This document shows, one piece after another, positions 1 to 10,387 of a stretch of 64,000 nucleotides of DNA; the first letter of the stretch is position 1, and each line of letters begins with the position of its first letter. The notes beneath the pieces are model-generated. The model worked only from the letters and a program-made list of their open reading frames with translations, was not told the DNA's origin and made no database searches. This DNA comes from Mesostigma viride (lineage: Eukaryota > Streptophyta > Mesostigmatophyceae > Mesostigmatales > Mesostigmataceae). The DNA is taken from positions 69,501 to 133,500 of the forward strand of contig RPFO01000026.1 of the NCBI GenBank assembly GCA_009746045.1, given 5' to 3'. Made by a program: the position numbers and the translations under genes.

Positions 1-238
1 GTCATGCGCAAAGGCATGCCACGGAGCACTATGCTAATCTCATTAGAAAAAATAATTACACAAATGTTCAAACAAATATCGTCTGCATCATTCCCCAACC
101 ATTAAGCACTAGATGGGGATGTAATCCTCATCCGAGCTGTCCTCTACTGTAATGGCAGACGAGGCGGTAGTGTAGCGGCTATCCTCAGGGCCAATAACCT
201 CCACCTGCGGACTTCTATACCCTGGCTAGCAGCGGGCC
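1..238 (-). pseudogene. LINE 3' end, copy 1 (cut by window edge)
   Basis: Nearly identical to 53172-53409, where the same sequence forms the 3' end of a LINE inserted in element 2. On the minus strand it encodes the last ~40 residues of that LINE protein, ending in an acidic tail (DSSDEDYIPI) with the stop at 109-111, followed by 3' UTR toward coordinate 1. Similarity stops near 230-238, where a TATATATATG-rich stretch begins, so the copy is 5'-truncated or rearranged. Its 3' end lies outside the window. The LINE assignment rests entirely on the longer copy at 53153-55321. Confidence 0.7.
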
Positions 239-557
239 GCGCATATATATGCAGGCATATATATGTGGACCTGGAGGGCCAGCGGGCCCCATGGTCGGCG
301 CGGACCTGGACGTCATATTGGCGTCAGCGCTTGTCGGTGGCGCTGACTCGGGCCATGGCTGACATCGATCATGCTCCGCCGTACGCGGGCTGATTTTGCG
401 GTGCAGCAGGGCTATTAGGTTCCTCCCGTAAGGAGTTTCCATTGGTCTTATCGTAGTATAGAGCTTTGACATGGCTCTGTATATAGGTTTATAGCTGGGC
501 GTTTGCTTTGGTTTGAGTGATTTCGCTCTGCTGTAAGTAATTATATTTTTATAATAT
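239..557. other. No gene seen
   Basis: I see no supported coding region. There is a short TATATATATG inverted motif near 243-265. The sequence is otherwise unremarkable and leads into a dispersed repeat. Confidence 0.5.
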
Positions 558-672
558 ATATCAAGGAGACAACCAGCGCAGGCCAGAAATCGGGAGAATC
601 CGGACCATGGTAGCTCGAGCCTGCCGTTATCTTGTCCGCGTGTTCGAGTCGTTCAGGATGATGAAGATGAAT
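558..672. repeat. Dispersed repeat, inverted copy at 14583-14702
   Basis: About 115 bp (ATATCAAGGAGACAACC... through TCGAGTCGT/TTCAGGAT) recurs in reverse complement inside the CACTA-like element at 14583-14702, with only a few mismatches. The function is unknown. It may be a fragment of the same unclassified element family. Confidence 0.75.
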
Positions 673-678
673 ATGGTG

Positions 679-765
679 ATGTCTCCTATATATATCCCTA
701 AGCTCGTCTGGATTTGTACTAGAACACGCAATTTGTAGTTCATTTTGAAAAGTTGTATTTTATTG
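679..765. repeat. Dispersed repeat, inverted copy at 7853-7920
   Basis: The segment around CTAAGCTCGTCTGGATTTG recurs in reverse complement at 7853-7920. In both places it lies next to arrays of the octamer GTGACACC/GGTGTCAC, so the two loci are probably two inverted copies of one repeat-bearing element. Confidence 0.65.
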
Positions 766-816
766 AATTTAAAGTTTCCACTTAAGTCTCTGAGGAAGGG
801 GAAGTTCATAGGACCC

Positions 817-1024
817 GTGACACCGTGACATCGTGACACCGTGACACCGTGACACCTCAAAATGCATATAAACACACATCTTTGCAGGTATGCAGTGATT
901 ATTAATGGGGATGATGTATTCAATGGGTCATTGCAAGTTTTACCTATGCTTCTGACACCGTGACACCGTGACACCGTGACACCGTGACACCGTGACACCG
1001 TGACACCGTGACACCGTGACACCG
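817..1024. repeat. Two arrays of octamer GTGACACC
   Basis: Five octamers (one with a T variant) occupy 817-856 and nine exact octamers occupy 953-1024, separated by 96 bp of unique AT-rich sequence. The same octamer, or its complement, recurs near 1915-2020 and 2122-2150 and at 7059-7800. Confidence 0.95.
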
Positions 1025-1305
1025 CAAATACCACGTATACACCTTCATAATAATCCTAGTAGAGACATTCATTTCTCCATACATCTCGGTCATCTCACCA
1101 TATATCGTCTCATGTTGATGTATTCTTGTTGTGCGTGTAGGTACCTTGCCGGGTCATGACAAGTTCAGCCATTCCTCGTTTATGCGGTCCAACGTCGCTT
1201 CAATAGGGCATGTGATTAATATCTGGTAACAACTTATATATGTTGGCACGCCATGCGTCCAGGAATAGCTGTCTCACTTAATATGCATGCAAGCAACCAT
1301 CAAAA
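1025..1305. other. No gene seen
   Basis: AT-rich sequence with no supported coding region or repeat. Confidence 0.4.
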
Positions 1306-1710
1306 TCACTTTGTCATGAAATCACTTGCCGGGATTTCAGTTTCTCGCTGGCCGGCCTGAAAAAGCTGGTTCTTTATAAACTCTTTCCGATCCGCAGGCT
1401 TCTTAGACCACATGTCGGTCCTCATCGTCCTGAGCTCCTCGAAATGCACGCTTCTCAAACAATGGCGGCCACAACCACAGTCCCAGTCCCTGCAAAGTGC
1501 CGCAGCCAAGGACGAATCCTGGGTGCATTTCGCCAACACGGCGGCTGCAGATAACCGGACCCCGCGCCTCGCCATCATATTGAACACGACGACGCCCAGG
1601 AGTAATAGCAAGAAGAACATTCCCAAAACCTGCCAACCCAGCGCCCCCGCACTGGGCTCCATGAAAACGCCGGGTCTCGCCATGGCTATGTCAACTGGGC
1701 AATGTTGCAA
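1306..1710 (-). CDS. Hypothetical protein or transposon-derived fragment, 134 aa
   Basis: An open frame of 134 codons starts at an ATG at 1708-1710. Residues about 28-46 form one strongly hydrophobic segment (VLGMFFLLLLLGVVVFNMM) followed by Arg-Arg, compatible with a single membrane helix. The C-terminal half is cysteine-rich (CRDWDCGCGRHCLRSV) and then charged. That cysteine cluster loosely resembles zinc-binding segments at the N-terminus of some DDE transposon proteins, but I cannot identify the family. There is no conserved neighbour, and the region is surrounded by repeats, so this could be a chance frame or an exon fragment. Confidence 0.3.
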   Translation of the reverse strand: MQHCPVDIAMARPGVFMEPSAGALGWQVLGMFFLLLLLGVVVFNMMARRGVRLSAAAVLAKCTQDSSLAAALCRDWDCGCGRHCLRSVHFEELRTMRTDMWSKKPADRKEFIKNQLFQAGQRETEIPASDFMTK

Positions 1711-1927
1711 ACATCATTTGTCCCCCCCCCTCCCCATCTATTTCTACGTTGGCAGATGGCAAACGTAGATCCCCACGCCATGTGTGGGGGGGAATAAAAC
1801 ATGGCAGACCGGGATGTCACGCCAGCCCGGTCTGCCCGAGTTGTTTAGCCCATGTTACCTCATTTGGCAGCGATCACCATCGCTGCCGCTCTCGTGAATT
1901 CGGGGTGAAAGCGCACGGTGTCACGGT

Positions 1928-2210
1928 GTCTCAACATGTTTGTAGTTGGTTTGTAGTTGGTGTCTCGGTGTCTCAGAAACTCGTGGTCCGCATTGAGTGG
2001 GTGTCACGGTGTCACGACATCTGATTGGCCCGGTTCAGATTCGTTTTTTTTTTAATTTTTTTTTAATTCGTTTTTTTTTTTTTTTAATTTGGGGCGAATC
2101 TGAACCGGGCCAATCAGATGTCGTGACACCGTGACACCCACTCAATGCGGACCACGAGTTTCTGAGACACCGAGACACCAACTACAAACCAACTACAAAC
2201 ATGTTGAGAC
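1928..2210. repeat. Perfect palindrome, 116-bp arms, AT-rich loop
   Basis: The left arm 1928-2043 is the exact reverse complement of the right arm 2095-2210. The 51-bp loop is almost pure T with AATT interruptions. The arms include GTGTCACGGTGTCACG octamers and a repeated TTTGTAGTTGG. Outside the arms the octamers continue with imperfect symmetry. No flanking target duplication or coding capacity is seen. Confidence 0.95.
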
Positions 2211-3160
2211 ATGGGTGTCACAACCGATGTCACAAGGTGTGCAGCAGGTATTTCCTTTCAATCCCCGAGGAAATTATCAACCATTCATCGGCCATTCTGG
2301 TCAGGATAGCTAAGAATGGCTAGCGAATAAAAAGGCAGTATCGAGGCTGGAAATTTTAGTGTATGCTCCTAGGGTCATATATTACTTGCCGTTATTTTTT
2401 TTCGCCACAAATTCTGCGGAGTCCTTCCATTTTGGCGTCATTCACAGGTGGGTGCCTGTTTTGTCGCCGATTTTCTCTCGACCCCACCTACCTGCAGCAA
2501 AAAATTTTCCCGATGAAAGTCGCCCTAACATCTGGTTTTTGACACTAACCGACGCATTTTTTAGTTTTTAAGGCCTTGACCGAAGCACTTTTTTCATTAC
2601 CGGCTCAGTTTGCTTTAACCGAGCTGGCGCGATTTTTAATCCAATTTCTAGGCTGGGCCAGGCGTCGCAGACCCGTAATCCGTTTTTAAGTGCTTTTGTG
2701 CCCGATATCGTGTCTTTTGCAGGCGTTCTTGGCATCAAAGACGCCGTGGCGTCAGGGGCTAAAACGGACCTCCGCACGTTCGTTAACTGCGGCGAGCATG
2801 TCAATGCCGCCAGCAATTTTTGCTGCCGCGTCTGTGAAACGATTGCGATGCAAGACCGTTGTCGACGTGACGGAGTGGTATGTGCACATTCAGGTGCGAA
2901 TTTCTTCGCTGTTGAAACCCCGGCCGGTAGCAGACAAGTATTTCACCGTATCCCCTTTCCCCGAGTCTCTCTTTTCCGTCATGTTTTCATCTTACGGAAA
3001 GCGCGTATAAAGCATCAGTGAGCGACAGTATGATGGCGAGCCGTTTGCTCGCATCAGGGCTGTGCGGCTTATTCTAGAGAGAAGCGACATCAAGCAGATT
3101 TTGCAGCCGGATGTGAGGGAGGGGCCCTGCTGGGGTGGGAATAAACTGCTGTGAGTGACC
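2211..3160. other. No assignable gene
   Basis: Open frames of up to 107 codons exist in two overlapping frames between 2690 and 3021, but they carry no recognisable motif. Nothing indicates which, if either, is real. The segment ends against the tetranucleotide ladder. Confidence 0.4.
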
Positions 3161-3167
3161 GATCCAC

Positions 3168-3626
3168 TCCCTTCCTCCCTCCCTCCCTCCCTCCCTCCCT
3201 CCCTCCCTCCCTCCCTCCCTCCCTCCCTCCCTCCCTCCCTCCCTCCCTCCCTCCCTCCCTCCCTCCCTCCCTCCCTCCCTCCCTCCCTCCCTCCCTCCCT
3301 CCCTCCCTCCCTCCCTCCCTCCCTCCCTCCCTCCCTCCCTCCCTCCCTCCCTCCCTCCCTCCCTCCCTCCCTCCTCCCTCCCCCTCCCTCCCTCCCTCCC
3401 TCTCCCTCCCTCCCTCCCTCCTCCTCCCTCCCTCCCTCCCTCCCTCCCTCCCTCCCTCCCTCCCTCCCTCCCTCCCTCCCTCCCTCCCTCCCTCCCTCCC
3501 TCCCTCCCTCCCTCCCTCCCTCCCTCCCTCCCTCCCTCCCTCCCTCCCTCCCTCCCTCCCTCCCTCCCTCCCTCCCTCCCTCCCTCCCTCCCTCCCTCCC
3601 TCCCTCCCTCCCTCCCTTCCTCCCTC
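3168..3626. repeat. (TCCC)n microsatellite
   Basis: About 455 bp of TCCC/CCCT repeat, with a small irregular patch at about 3371-3425 where spacing shifts by one base. It is read as Ser-Leu-Pro-Pro in every plus frame because the unit contains no stop. Confidence 0.98.
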
Positions 3627-3654
3627 GTGAACTCACTCGTGGACTCACTCCCTC

Positions 3655-4149
3655 ACTCACTCACCCACCCACCCACCCACCCACCCACCCACCACCCACC
3701 CACCCACCCACCCACCCACCCACCCACCACCCACCCACCCACCACCCACCCACCCACCCACCCACCCACCCACCCACCCACCCACCACCCACCCACCCAC
3801 CCACCCACCCACCCACCCACCCACCCACCCACCCACCCACCCACCCACCCACCCACCCACCCACCCACCCACCCACCCACCCACCCACCCACCCACCCAC
3901 CCCCCCCCCACCCACCCACCCACCCACCCACCCACCCACCCACCCACCCACCCACCCACCCACCCACCCACCCACCCACCCACCCACCCACCCACCCACC
4001 CACCCACCCACCCACCCACCCACCCACCCACCCACCCACCCACCACCCACCCACCCACCCACCCACCCACCCACCCACCCACCCACCCACCCACCCACCC
4101 ACCCACCCACCCACCCACCACCCACCCACCCACCCACCACCACCCACCA

Positions 4150-4150
<1 letters not shown>
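3655..4150. repeat. (ACCC)n microsatellite
   Basis: About 495 bp of ACCC repeat with scattered 3-base units (ACC) and one C-run at 3900-3909. It follows the TCCC tract after a short TCACTCACTC transition. Confidence 0.98.

Positions 4151-4216
<66 letters not shown>
4149..4216. repeat. (ACGC)n microsatellite
   Basis: Seventeen uninterrupted ACGC units directly abut the ACCC tract. The unit differs from ACCC by one base. Confidence 0.98.
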
Positions 4217-4217
<1 letters not shown>

Positions 4218-4395
4218 CTCACTCACTCACTCACTCACTCACTCACTCACTCACTCACTCACTCACTCACTCACTCACTCACTCACTCACTCACTCACTC
4301 ACTCACTCACTCACTCACTCACTCACTCACTCACTCACTCACTCACTCACTCACTCACTCACTCACTCACTCACTCACTCACTCACTCACTCACT
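4217..4395. repeat. (ACTC)n microsatellite
   Basis: About 45 uninterrupted ACTC units directly abut the ACGC tract. The unit again differs by one base from its neighbour. Confidence 0.98.
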
Positions 4396-5002
4396 TAGTA
4401 ACTTGCACATGCACCACATGCGCAAGGAGGACACCAAGAGCTTCACCAACCACCGTCGAAAGCTTGGCTGTGATGCCAAGGGCAAGGGTGTGGGGGTGTC
4501 CATGTTGACACAGTGCATGAAGGCTGACAAGGTCAGGCAGAGATTGTGCAGGGAGGTGCCACTACCTCCTAGCTAGCGATACCGAGATGAGGGCGCGCAA
4601 ACGCATCAGCGCCATGCCGCGTGTTGAGTAATTTGCAACTACATTACTTGGCATGCTGTGGGTGCACGTGTAAAATGACCTTTCTAGCCATGCATGCGAC
4701 AGCTGCCAATATTATGTTCAGCAAGCTCCTCCCTATAATAGAAATTGCGTGAGCATCCACATGGCCACATGTGCATATTGTCAGCTGTGTCTATATCAAT
4801 GAACTTTTATGTATGTCTCCTGGACGGGTTGTCTTACATCACTCGTGAATGGTTTCCATGTTTTAGTGAGTCATCTTATTTGAGTTGACCAGATTGTCTC
4901 CTTGATATTCCACACTGGCAGTTTCGCATCCATGGGTAAGAATTTGTAATGGAAACTGGCAGGTATGGCATTGATAGCTCTACCAAATAGAACATGATCG
5001 GC
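4396..5002. other. Unassigned; possible short coding remnant at 4396-4576
   Basis: Directly after the microsatellites, one plus frame encodes about 58 residues (with KSFTNHRRKLGCDAKG) before a stop at 4574-4576. It is open only because the repeat upstream has no stop, so I do not call a gene. The remainder to 5002 shows nothing beyond a degenerate edge of the 173-bp repeat. Confidence 0.4.
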
Positions 5003-5521
5003 CTGAATTTTTGTGGAATGTCTAAAATCATGATGGCTAAGATGCATGCAAGTTTCCAGCCTCAACAGAGCACATCTTGTACGGAAACTGCACTGAAATG
5101 TGATGAAAAATACGAAAAACGTGCATTTTTGGTAACATTTGTGAGCAAACTGACATCAAATACCCTCTGATGGTTCTGAATTTTTGTGGAATGTCTAAAA
5201 TAATGATGGCAAAGATGCATGCAAGTTTCCAGCCTGAACTGAGCACATCTTGTATGGAAACTGCCATGGAATGTGATGAAAAATACGAAAAACGTGCATT
5301 TTTGGTAACATTTGTGAGCAAACTGACATCAAATACCCTATGATGGACCTGAATTTTTGTGGGATGTCTAGAATAATGATGTTTAAGATGCCTACAAGTT
5401 TCCAGCCTCAACCGAGCACAGCTTGTATGGAAACTGCAATGAAATGTGATGAAAAATACAAAAAACGCACATTTTTGCTAGCATTTGGTGGCATTTTGTT
5501 ACCAAATGCGGTTGGATGACC
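5003..5521. repeat. 173-bp tandem repeat, three copies
   Basis: Copies start at 5003, 5176 and 5349 with the phrase CTGAATTTTTGTGG, an exact 173-bp period. The copies are about 90% alike, and a degenerate fourth edge lies upstream (4920-5002). It is open on the minus strand over long stretches only because the period is not a multiple of three and stops are sparse. I see no protein signal. Confidence 0.9.
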
Positions 5522-5743
5522 ATCAGATCTTGTGTACAGTCATTAGTCATGAGTATCAACTTACTTGCAAACAGCCAGGTCAAGAACTCTTTATTTGCAT
5601 ATTAGAATGTATTTGTTTATATTAAAATCTGGAAAACTGCTAAAAATAGAAATGCCAAAAATAGGTCAGCTGAGGTCCGGTAAGTCCGGAAAGTTGCAAT
5701 CCTTCTACTGGTGTCCTGAACATGCTACCTACCAAGATCTAGC

Positions 5744-6737
5744 ATGTTTCGACAATATTTGCATCGTACAGGAGTTATAAGGCTGTTTTTTGGCACTTTC
5801 AGACCGTTGTGTGCGGAGCATGACGATGGAACGGGCGTAGCACGGCCAACGGGGGAGGAGACTGAGAGCGCAGTTGATGCGGGGACACCCGTAGGTGATG
5901 AAGGGCGGGGGAATAAGAAATCGCACGTGTACGTCAAGGTTAAGGCCCTGACCGAGAGGGTCAATGCTTTGGAGAACCAACGAAGAATGCCATCCACCCC
6001 AGCAAGTGCTGCACCCAGCTCCAGCACTGGCGTTGGCACGGAGCTTCGCCGGCCCGCTGCGCCTGCCGCGTTGGGGCAACGCGAAAGCTTCAGCGCGGCC
6101 CATGGCCAAGTGACAGGACTGCAACCAGCACACCGTCAACAAGAGCCACGCGCGCGCGCAGTCGCAATGGATGGGCCGAGGCAGCTGGATCGGGAGGGGG
6201 AACCGTACGGCGAGCACGGTGTGTACGCGCCGTACGACCAAGGAATGCATGCCCAGCCTACTGCCGCTGGCAGGCAAGCGGCCAATGCTTATGTATACCA
6301 TGCCGGCATGTACGATCCACAGCCTGGCGAAGGGTCGGCAGCTGATACACATCAGCCTTGAGGTCGCGGCACATTGCAACAAACCACCTACGTTGAGAAC
6401 CCTGAGCCCGTGCAGCATTACAATGACGGCACTTACCGTTATGCCGCAGCCCCCCCTCTAAGGAGATCTCCAAGGAAGACAAAGCCGAGGCCCCAAATCC
6501 CCAAGGCCGCCGGGGAGCAAGACTGGCAACATCATGATGAGGGAGGAGGTTATGCAGCCAGGGATTCTCATTTCATGGGTCATAGTCATTTTGATGAGCA
6601 AGGGACGTGGGCCTACAACGCCCACGTCCGGCCGGCCCCACAACCTGGCACATGCCCAGGCTCCACCGCGGAAAAGGCCACCCTACTCGCAAGATGTAGA
6701 CGAGTCGGGGCAACACGATTATTATGGTTCATATTAG
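5744..6737 (+). pseudogene. Broken hypothetical gene
   Basis: A frame open from 5744 reaches a TGA at 6359-6361, and the same frame continues open from 6362 to about 6640. It then appears to shift so that the last 40-50 residues read to a TAG/TGA near 6737 (ending QHDYYGSY). The encoded sequence has a short heptad-like segment (VKVKALTERVNALENQRR), then low-complexity Ala/Pro/Gln-rich sequence and a basic patch (RRSPRKTKPRPQIPK). GC content and codon use contrast with the AT-rich flanks, suggesting former coding sequence. Alternatively the breaks could be unspliced introns (GGTAAGT occurs at about 5678 and 6820). I do not recognise the family. Confidence 0.35.
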
Positions 6738-7058
6738 ATTGGGCATGTATGGTTTTGATACGGCATTTGCTTGGCACCAGATTCTGCATTAAAGAAAGCT
6801 GTATGCAAATCATTGTCAGGTAAGTTTAAGCTAATTTATACATTATTTTATCTTGCATTTGATATTAAAGAGGCAGAGAGACACAGTTGGCAGATGCAAG
6901 TTTGCTAGGCCATGTAATAGGGATTATTGGTCATCCATCATATTCATAAATTTTCTTTTATTTATACATGGTTGCATAATACATTAATGTTGCGTTAATA
7001 CTTTGTGGCACTAAACAACAAAATCATGAAATGCTAGTGCTATCGTGTCATATTGTCA

Positions 7059-7800
7059 CTATCATGCTGTCACGGTGTCACAATGTCACGATGTCACGGT
7101 GTCACAATGTCACCTCATGTTAATCAGTGCTTCTGGGCAATGTAATATCATTGTTGCAACCCCATGGGCGCCACATTACCTTGTGACACCATACAAAATC
7201 GTAAAATACTAGCGTTATGGTGCCATCGTGTCACGGTGTCACGGTGTCACGGTGTCACGGTGTCACGGTGTCACGGTGTCACGGTGTCACAATGTCACCT
7301 CATGTTAATCAGTGCTTCTGGGCAATGTAATATCATTGTTGCAACCCCATGGGCGCCACATTACCTTGTGACACCATACAAAATCGTAAAATACTAGCGT
7401 TATGGTGCCATCGTGTCACGGTGTCACGGTGTCACGGTGTCACGGTGTCACGGTGTCACGGTGTCACGGTGTCACGGTGTCACAATGTCACCTCATGTTA
7501 ATCAGTGCTTCTGGGCAATGTAATATCATTGTTGCAACCCCATGGGCGCCACATTACCTTGTGACACCATACAAAATCGTAAAATACTAGCGTTATGGTG
7601 CCATCGTGTCACGGTGTCACGGTGTCACGGTGTCACAATGTCACCTCATGTTAATCAGTGCTTCTGGGCAATGTAATATCATTGTTGCAACCCCATGGGC
7701 GCCACATTACCTTGTGACACCATACAAAATCGTAAAATACTAGCGTTATGGTGTCACGGTGTCACGGTGTCACGGTGTCACGGTGTCACGGTGTCACAAC
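7059..7800. repeat. Higher-order repeat: 129-bp spacer plus GGTGTCAC octamers
   Basis: Four copies of a ~129-bp segment begin CAATGTCACCTCATG at 7105, 7290, 7483 and 7636. They are separated by runs of the octamer GGTGTCAC in changing number. The spacings 185, 193 and 153 differ by multiples of eight, so the spacers are conserved while octamer number varies. A last octamer run ends at about 7798. Confidence 0.95.
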
Positions 7801-8094
7801 ATGTTGGGACAATAACCTACATGCTTTGGACTTACGAGAGGCCCTAAATAACAAAGTTTGAAAAATCTCAATTTGTAGTAGTGTTCTAGTACAAATCCAG
7901 ACGAGCTTAGGGTATGTCTCCTTGGATGTCCGTGTCAGATTACTATCAATTTCTTCAGGGTTATTCTCCCAGTTATCGGGGTTTTTCCTTATGTTGCATG
8001 CCCATCTCACCTCCGTAATCTATCATTCTCCGATGAATATATATGTCTCTTTGCTCATTGACGTTTCTGTGGCTCGCCCCTTGGCTCTCAGCCA

Positions 8095-8259
8095 TGTGGT
8101 TGGTGCATCCCAGGCGGCGGGCTACACGGCGGATCGGGCTGAGCGGGCCAAGCTCACGGCCTACATGGGGACGTCGGGCACCACCGGGTGGTGCCCTTTG
8201 TCTTGGAGGAGTTCGAGGCCAAGGGGACCCTGAGTCCGCCTGACCGCCGGCTTCTTTAA
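8095..8259 (+). pseudogene. LINE-type reverse-transcriptase C-terminal relic
   Basis: One frame reads GYTADRAERAKLTAYM and a second, joined at about 8175, reads HHRVVPFVLEEFEAKG before a stop at 8257-8259. The pattern (Ala/Tyr-rich helix, basic residues, then an H-x-VPFV-E-x-x-x-x-G segment) is what I expect at the C-terminal end of many algal and protist non-LTR RT proteins. It is a short frameshifted relic with no catalytic region present. The family call is by pattern memory, not alignment. Confidence 0.45.
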
Positions 8260-8423
8260 CCCCTCATTGGTCTGGCAGCCGATTTTCCGCCAAAAATCGA
8301 CTTACAGCCAATGCATCGGCTGTTCCGTGGGGGACCAAATTGCGCGAAAACTATTGAGAATCTCGAAACGTTTAGCTGAGAAGATCTAAAGTTTATAATT
8401 CTGCACAGGATGGTACTAGGGTT

Positions 8424-8921
8424 AGTTAGGAAATGGGAATGACCGACTTGGTATATTGCTTGAGAGCACTGTGAGCCGCAATGAGCAATGAATTGCTTGG
8501 TTAATTAGAAAATAGGTTTACCCTTTATCAACGTTCCTCTCACTGGCTGCGCCGCCAGTGACCGTTGGGTGCAGACCGTTGGCTCGAGGCCGCACGATGA
8601 CAGGTCGCAGTCTAGTCACTGCATCGTGTGATCACAGATCAATGCACAATGCAGTACGGTCCCTATCTAGGATACTCTAGTACCGTCCAATGACAGGACA
8701 CTACTTATACTGGGTACTGACATCTGTCACGTACCCCAGTACCCAAAGTACCTATCTAGGGAAACGTATGCGAGTAATGCGACTCGACTAGCATTCCTAT
8801 CTGCATAGCCCACGTGGTATTTATATTCACATACCAACGTAGGTTTACAAGGCTTATTCATACGTTGTATTCACAATGCCTTTGAGACTTAGTAGTCTGC
8901 AGCAAAGCATGGAGACTAACT
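8424..8921 (-). repeat. Element 1 3' LTR
   Basis: 498 bp, matching the 5' LTR at 20231-20723 with small indels, for example an extra GAGTAAT/AGTAGT trinucleotide-type insertion. Outer flank GGGTT. The termini AGTTAG...CTAACT are a 6-bp inverted repeat. Confidence 0.93.
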
Positions 8922-9349
8922 CCAGTATTGTTTTATTATTTATTTCTGAATGCAGGTCTGCACCCCCAACATTATTGTTATTGTTTTTAAGTTGATTAGG
9001 GGTACAAAAGAGACATGGCTGGTTGAGCCAGGTTGGTTACAGCTGGCTGTTCTGGCCAGGTGTTAGATTGCACATTAAATAAGGTGTACACAGCTGGCTG
9101 GTTTGGCCAGTTATTTGAGCACACATTAAGTAAAGTGTATACAAGGCTTGTGCCCTCAAGCTGCAAACAAATGGATAGAAATCTGACCTAGTCAGCACTC
9201 ACACCCCACAGCAAATGTGTTGAATTTTACGGCGCCCAGCAGCTATCGCTGTGGTAGGGGGGTGTGGTGGTTGTGTACTGAGCTGTAGCCAGACAGTTTA
9301 TTCATACACTGACACGGATACCATATGGATTCATTTTGTCAAATAGTAG
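8922..9349 (-). other. Element 1 3' untranslated region
   Basis: Closely similar, in reverse, to 52793-53152 of element 2. It contains repeated AGCTGGCTG/TGGCCAG motifs. No coding frame is seen. Its junction with the LTR, AATAATAAAACAATACTGG, gives the uninterrupted form of the site that a LINE invaded in element 2. Confidence 0.8.
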
Positions 9350-10208
9350 CTAGTATTGTGGACCAGCTGCATCCCTCAGCTTGGTTAAGGCATCTGCTGG
9401 GTTTTCTTCATCTTCCACATGATGCCAGCTGGAGAAGTAGGTGGCCTCCTGTTTGAGGATCACCCAATCCAGGTCAGTGTGGACAGCAGCAGACACAGAT
9501 TTCTTGGTTAGAAAACTGATCACAGAGTAGCTGTCAGTATAGAGATGTGAGATGACATTGCATGTGCTGCCTGCCTGGGTTTGGAACCAGGTGAGCAATG
9601 ATGTGCAGTAGGGAACGAGCATGCAATGCAGCAGACACCACAGCACGACATTCAGCTGAGTTGCTGCTGCCAGGTTTTCTGCGGTGTAGTCTGCTGTACC
9701 AGGAAGTGAGGGACATGTAATCTGACCTGTTGGTGAGAAAAAACAGCCCTGATACCCGTGCCCCCATCTGATTGATTGTTCTGCTCTCCATGGAGCTGTC
9801 CATGACACTGTGGAGATGAATGTCTTCCATCAGATTCAGACCATGGAGGATGAGGGTCGAGGGCAATCATTGACCAACTTCCTGATTTGACTGCATTTGA
9901 TTTTGACTAGAACATCATGGGTGACCCTGCTTATGACAGCGAAGGGAGCCCCACAGATGGCTGACCACCACCCCAGTTTGCCCTGAACAGCGGCACACAT
10001 GTGGAGGGGGAGGTAGTTGTGTTGCAGCAGATCTAGACAATCTTGAATATATTCTGCAGGAGGAGAGAGAGAGCAGACCCACTGATGCTGCTGCCTGTGC
10101 AGCTGCAACATGATGCCACAGAATTGGATGGGGGTTGTGCTCAATTCCACCTGTTTGCCAATCTCATATGATTCCTGGACCTGCTGAATAAATTTTTCCA
10201 CCTCAGCT
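9350..10208 (-). pseudogene. pol: Element 1 RT C-terminus and RNase H
   Basis: The minus strand from 10208 continues the RT that is broken at the CTAG duplication. It encodes the RT connection region (FIQQVQESYEIGK...), then RNase H with MDSSMES, SAECRAVVS, LYTDSYSVISFL and NPADALTKL, which carry the Asp, Glu, Asp and Asp positions expected of copia-type RNase H. The reading frame changes at about 9850 and 9700, so the copy is inactive. The matching region of element 2 is 51890-52792, with different frameshifts. Confidence 0.85.
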
Positions 10209-10387
10209 CTAGTGTCTATTTACCCAGAGGCCTCAATTGAGGCCTTTTGGCTCAATTGAGGCCTTTTTCACCAAGGTCACCTGGGGACGGTAATTTTGGC
10301 GGGAAGGACCGGTCCTATGGGTCGTCCGGCCCCAGTGGCGCGAATCTGGTATATGAGCTGAGCGTCCTGACCCGTTGGGGTCGACAG

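Noticed and set aside
3155-4576. Long open frames through the tetranucleotide repeats (473 and 293 codons plus, ~190 and 222 codons minus)
   Set aside because: The repeat units contain no stop in any frame, so open frames are inevitable. The peptides are pure SLPP, THPP, THAR, THSL or GGRE/VGGW repeats.
5037-5411. 124-codon minus-strand ORF over the 173-bp repeat
   Set aside because: Built from a non-multiple-of-three tandem repeat, and the peptide repeats are in shifting frames with no recognised motif.
7059-7800. CRISPR-like array
   Set aside because: The spacers are identical to one another and the short unit is tandem without unique spacers. The context is eukaryotic.
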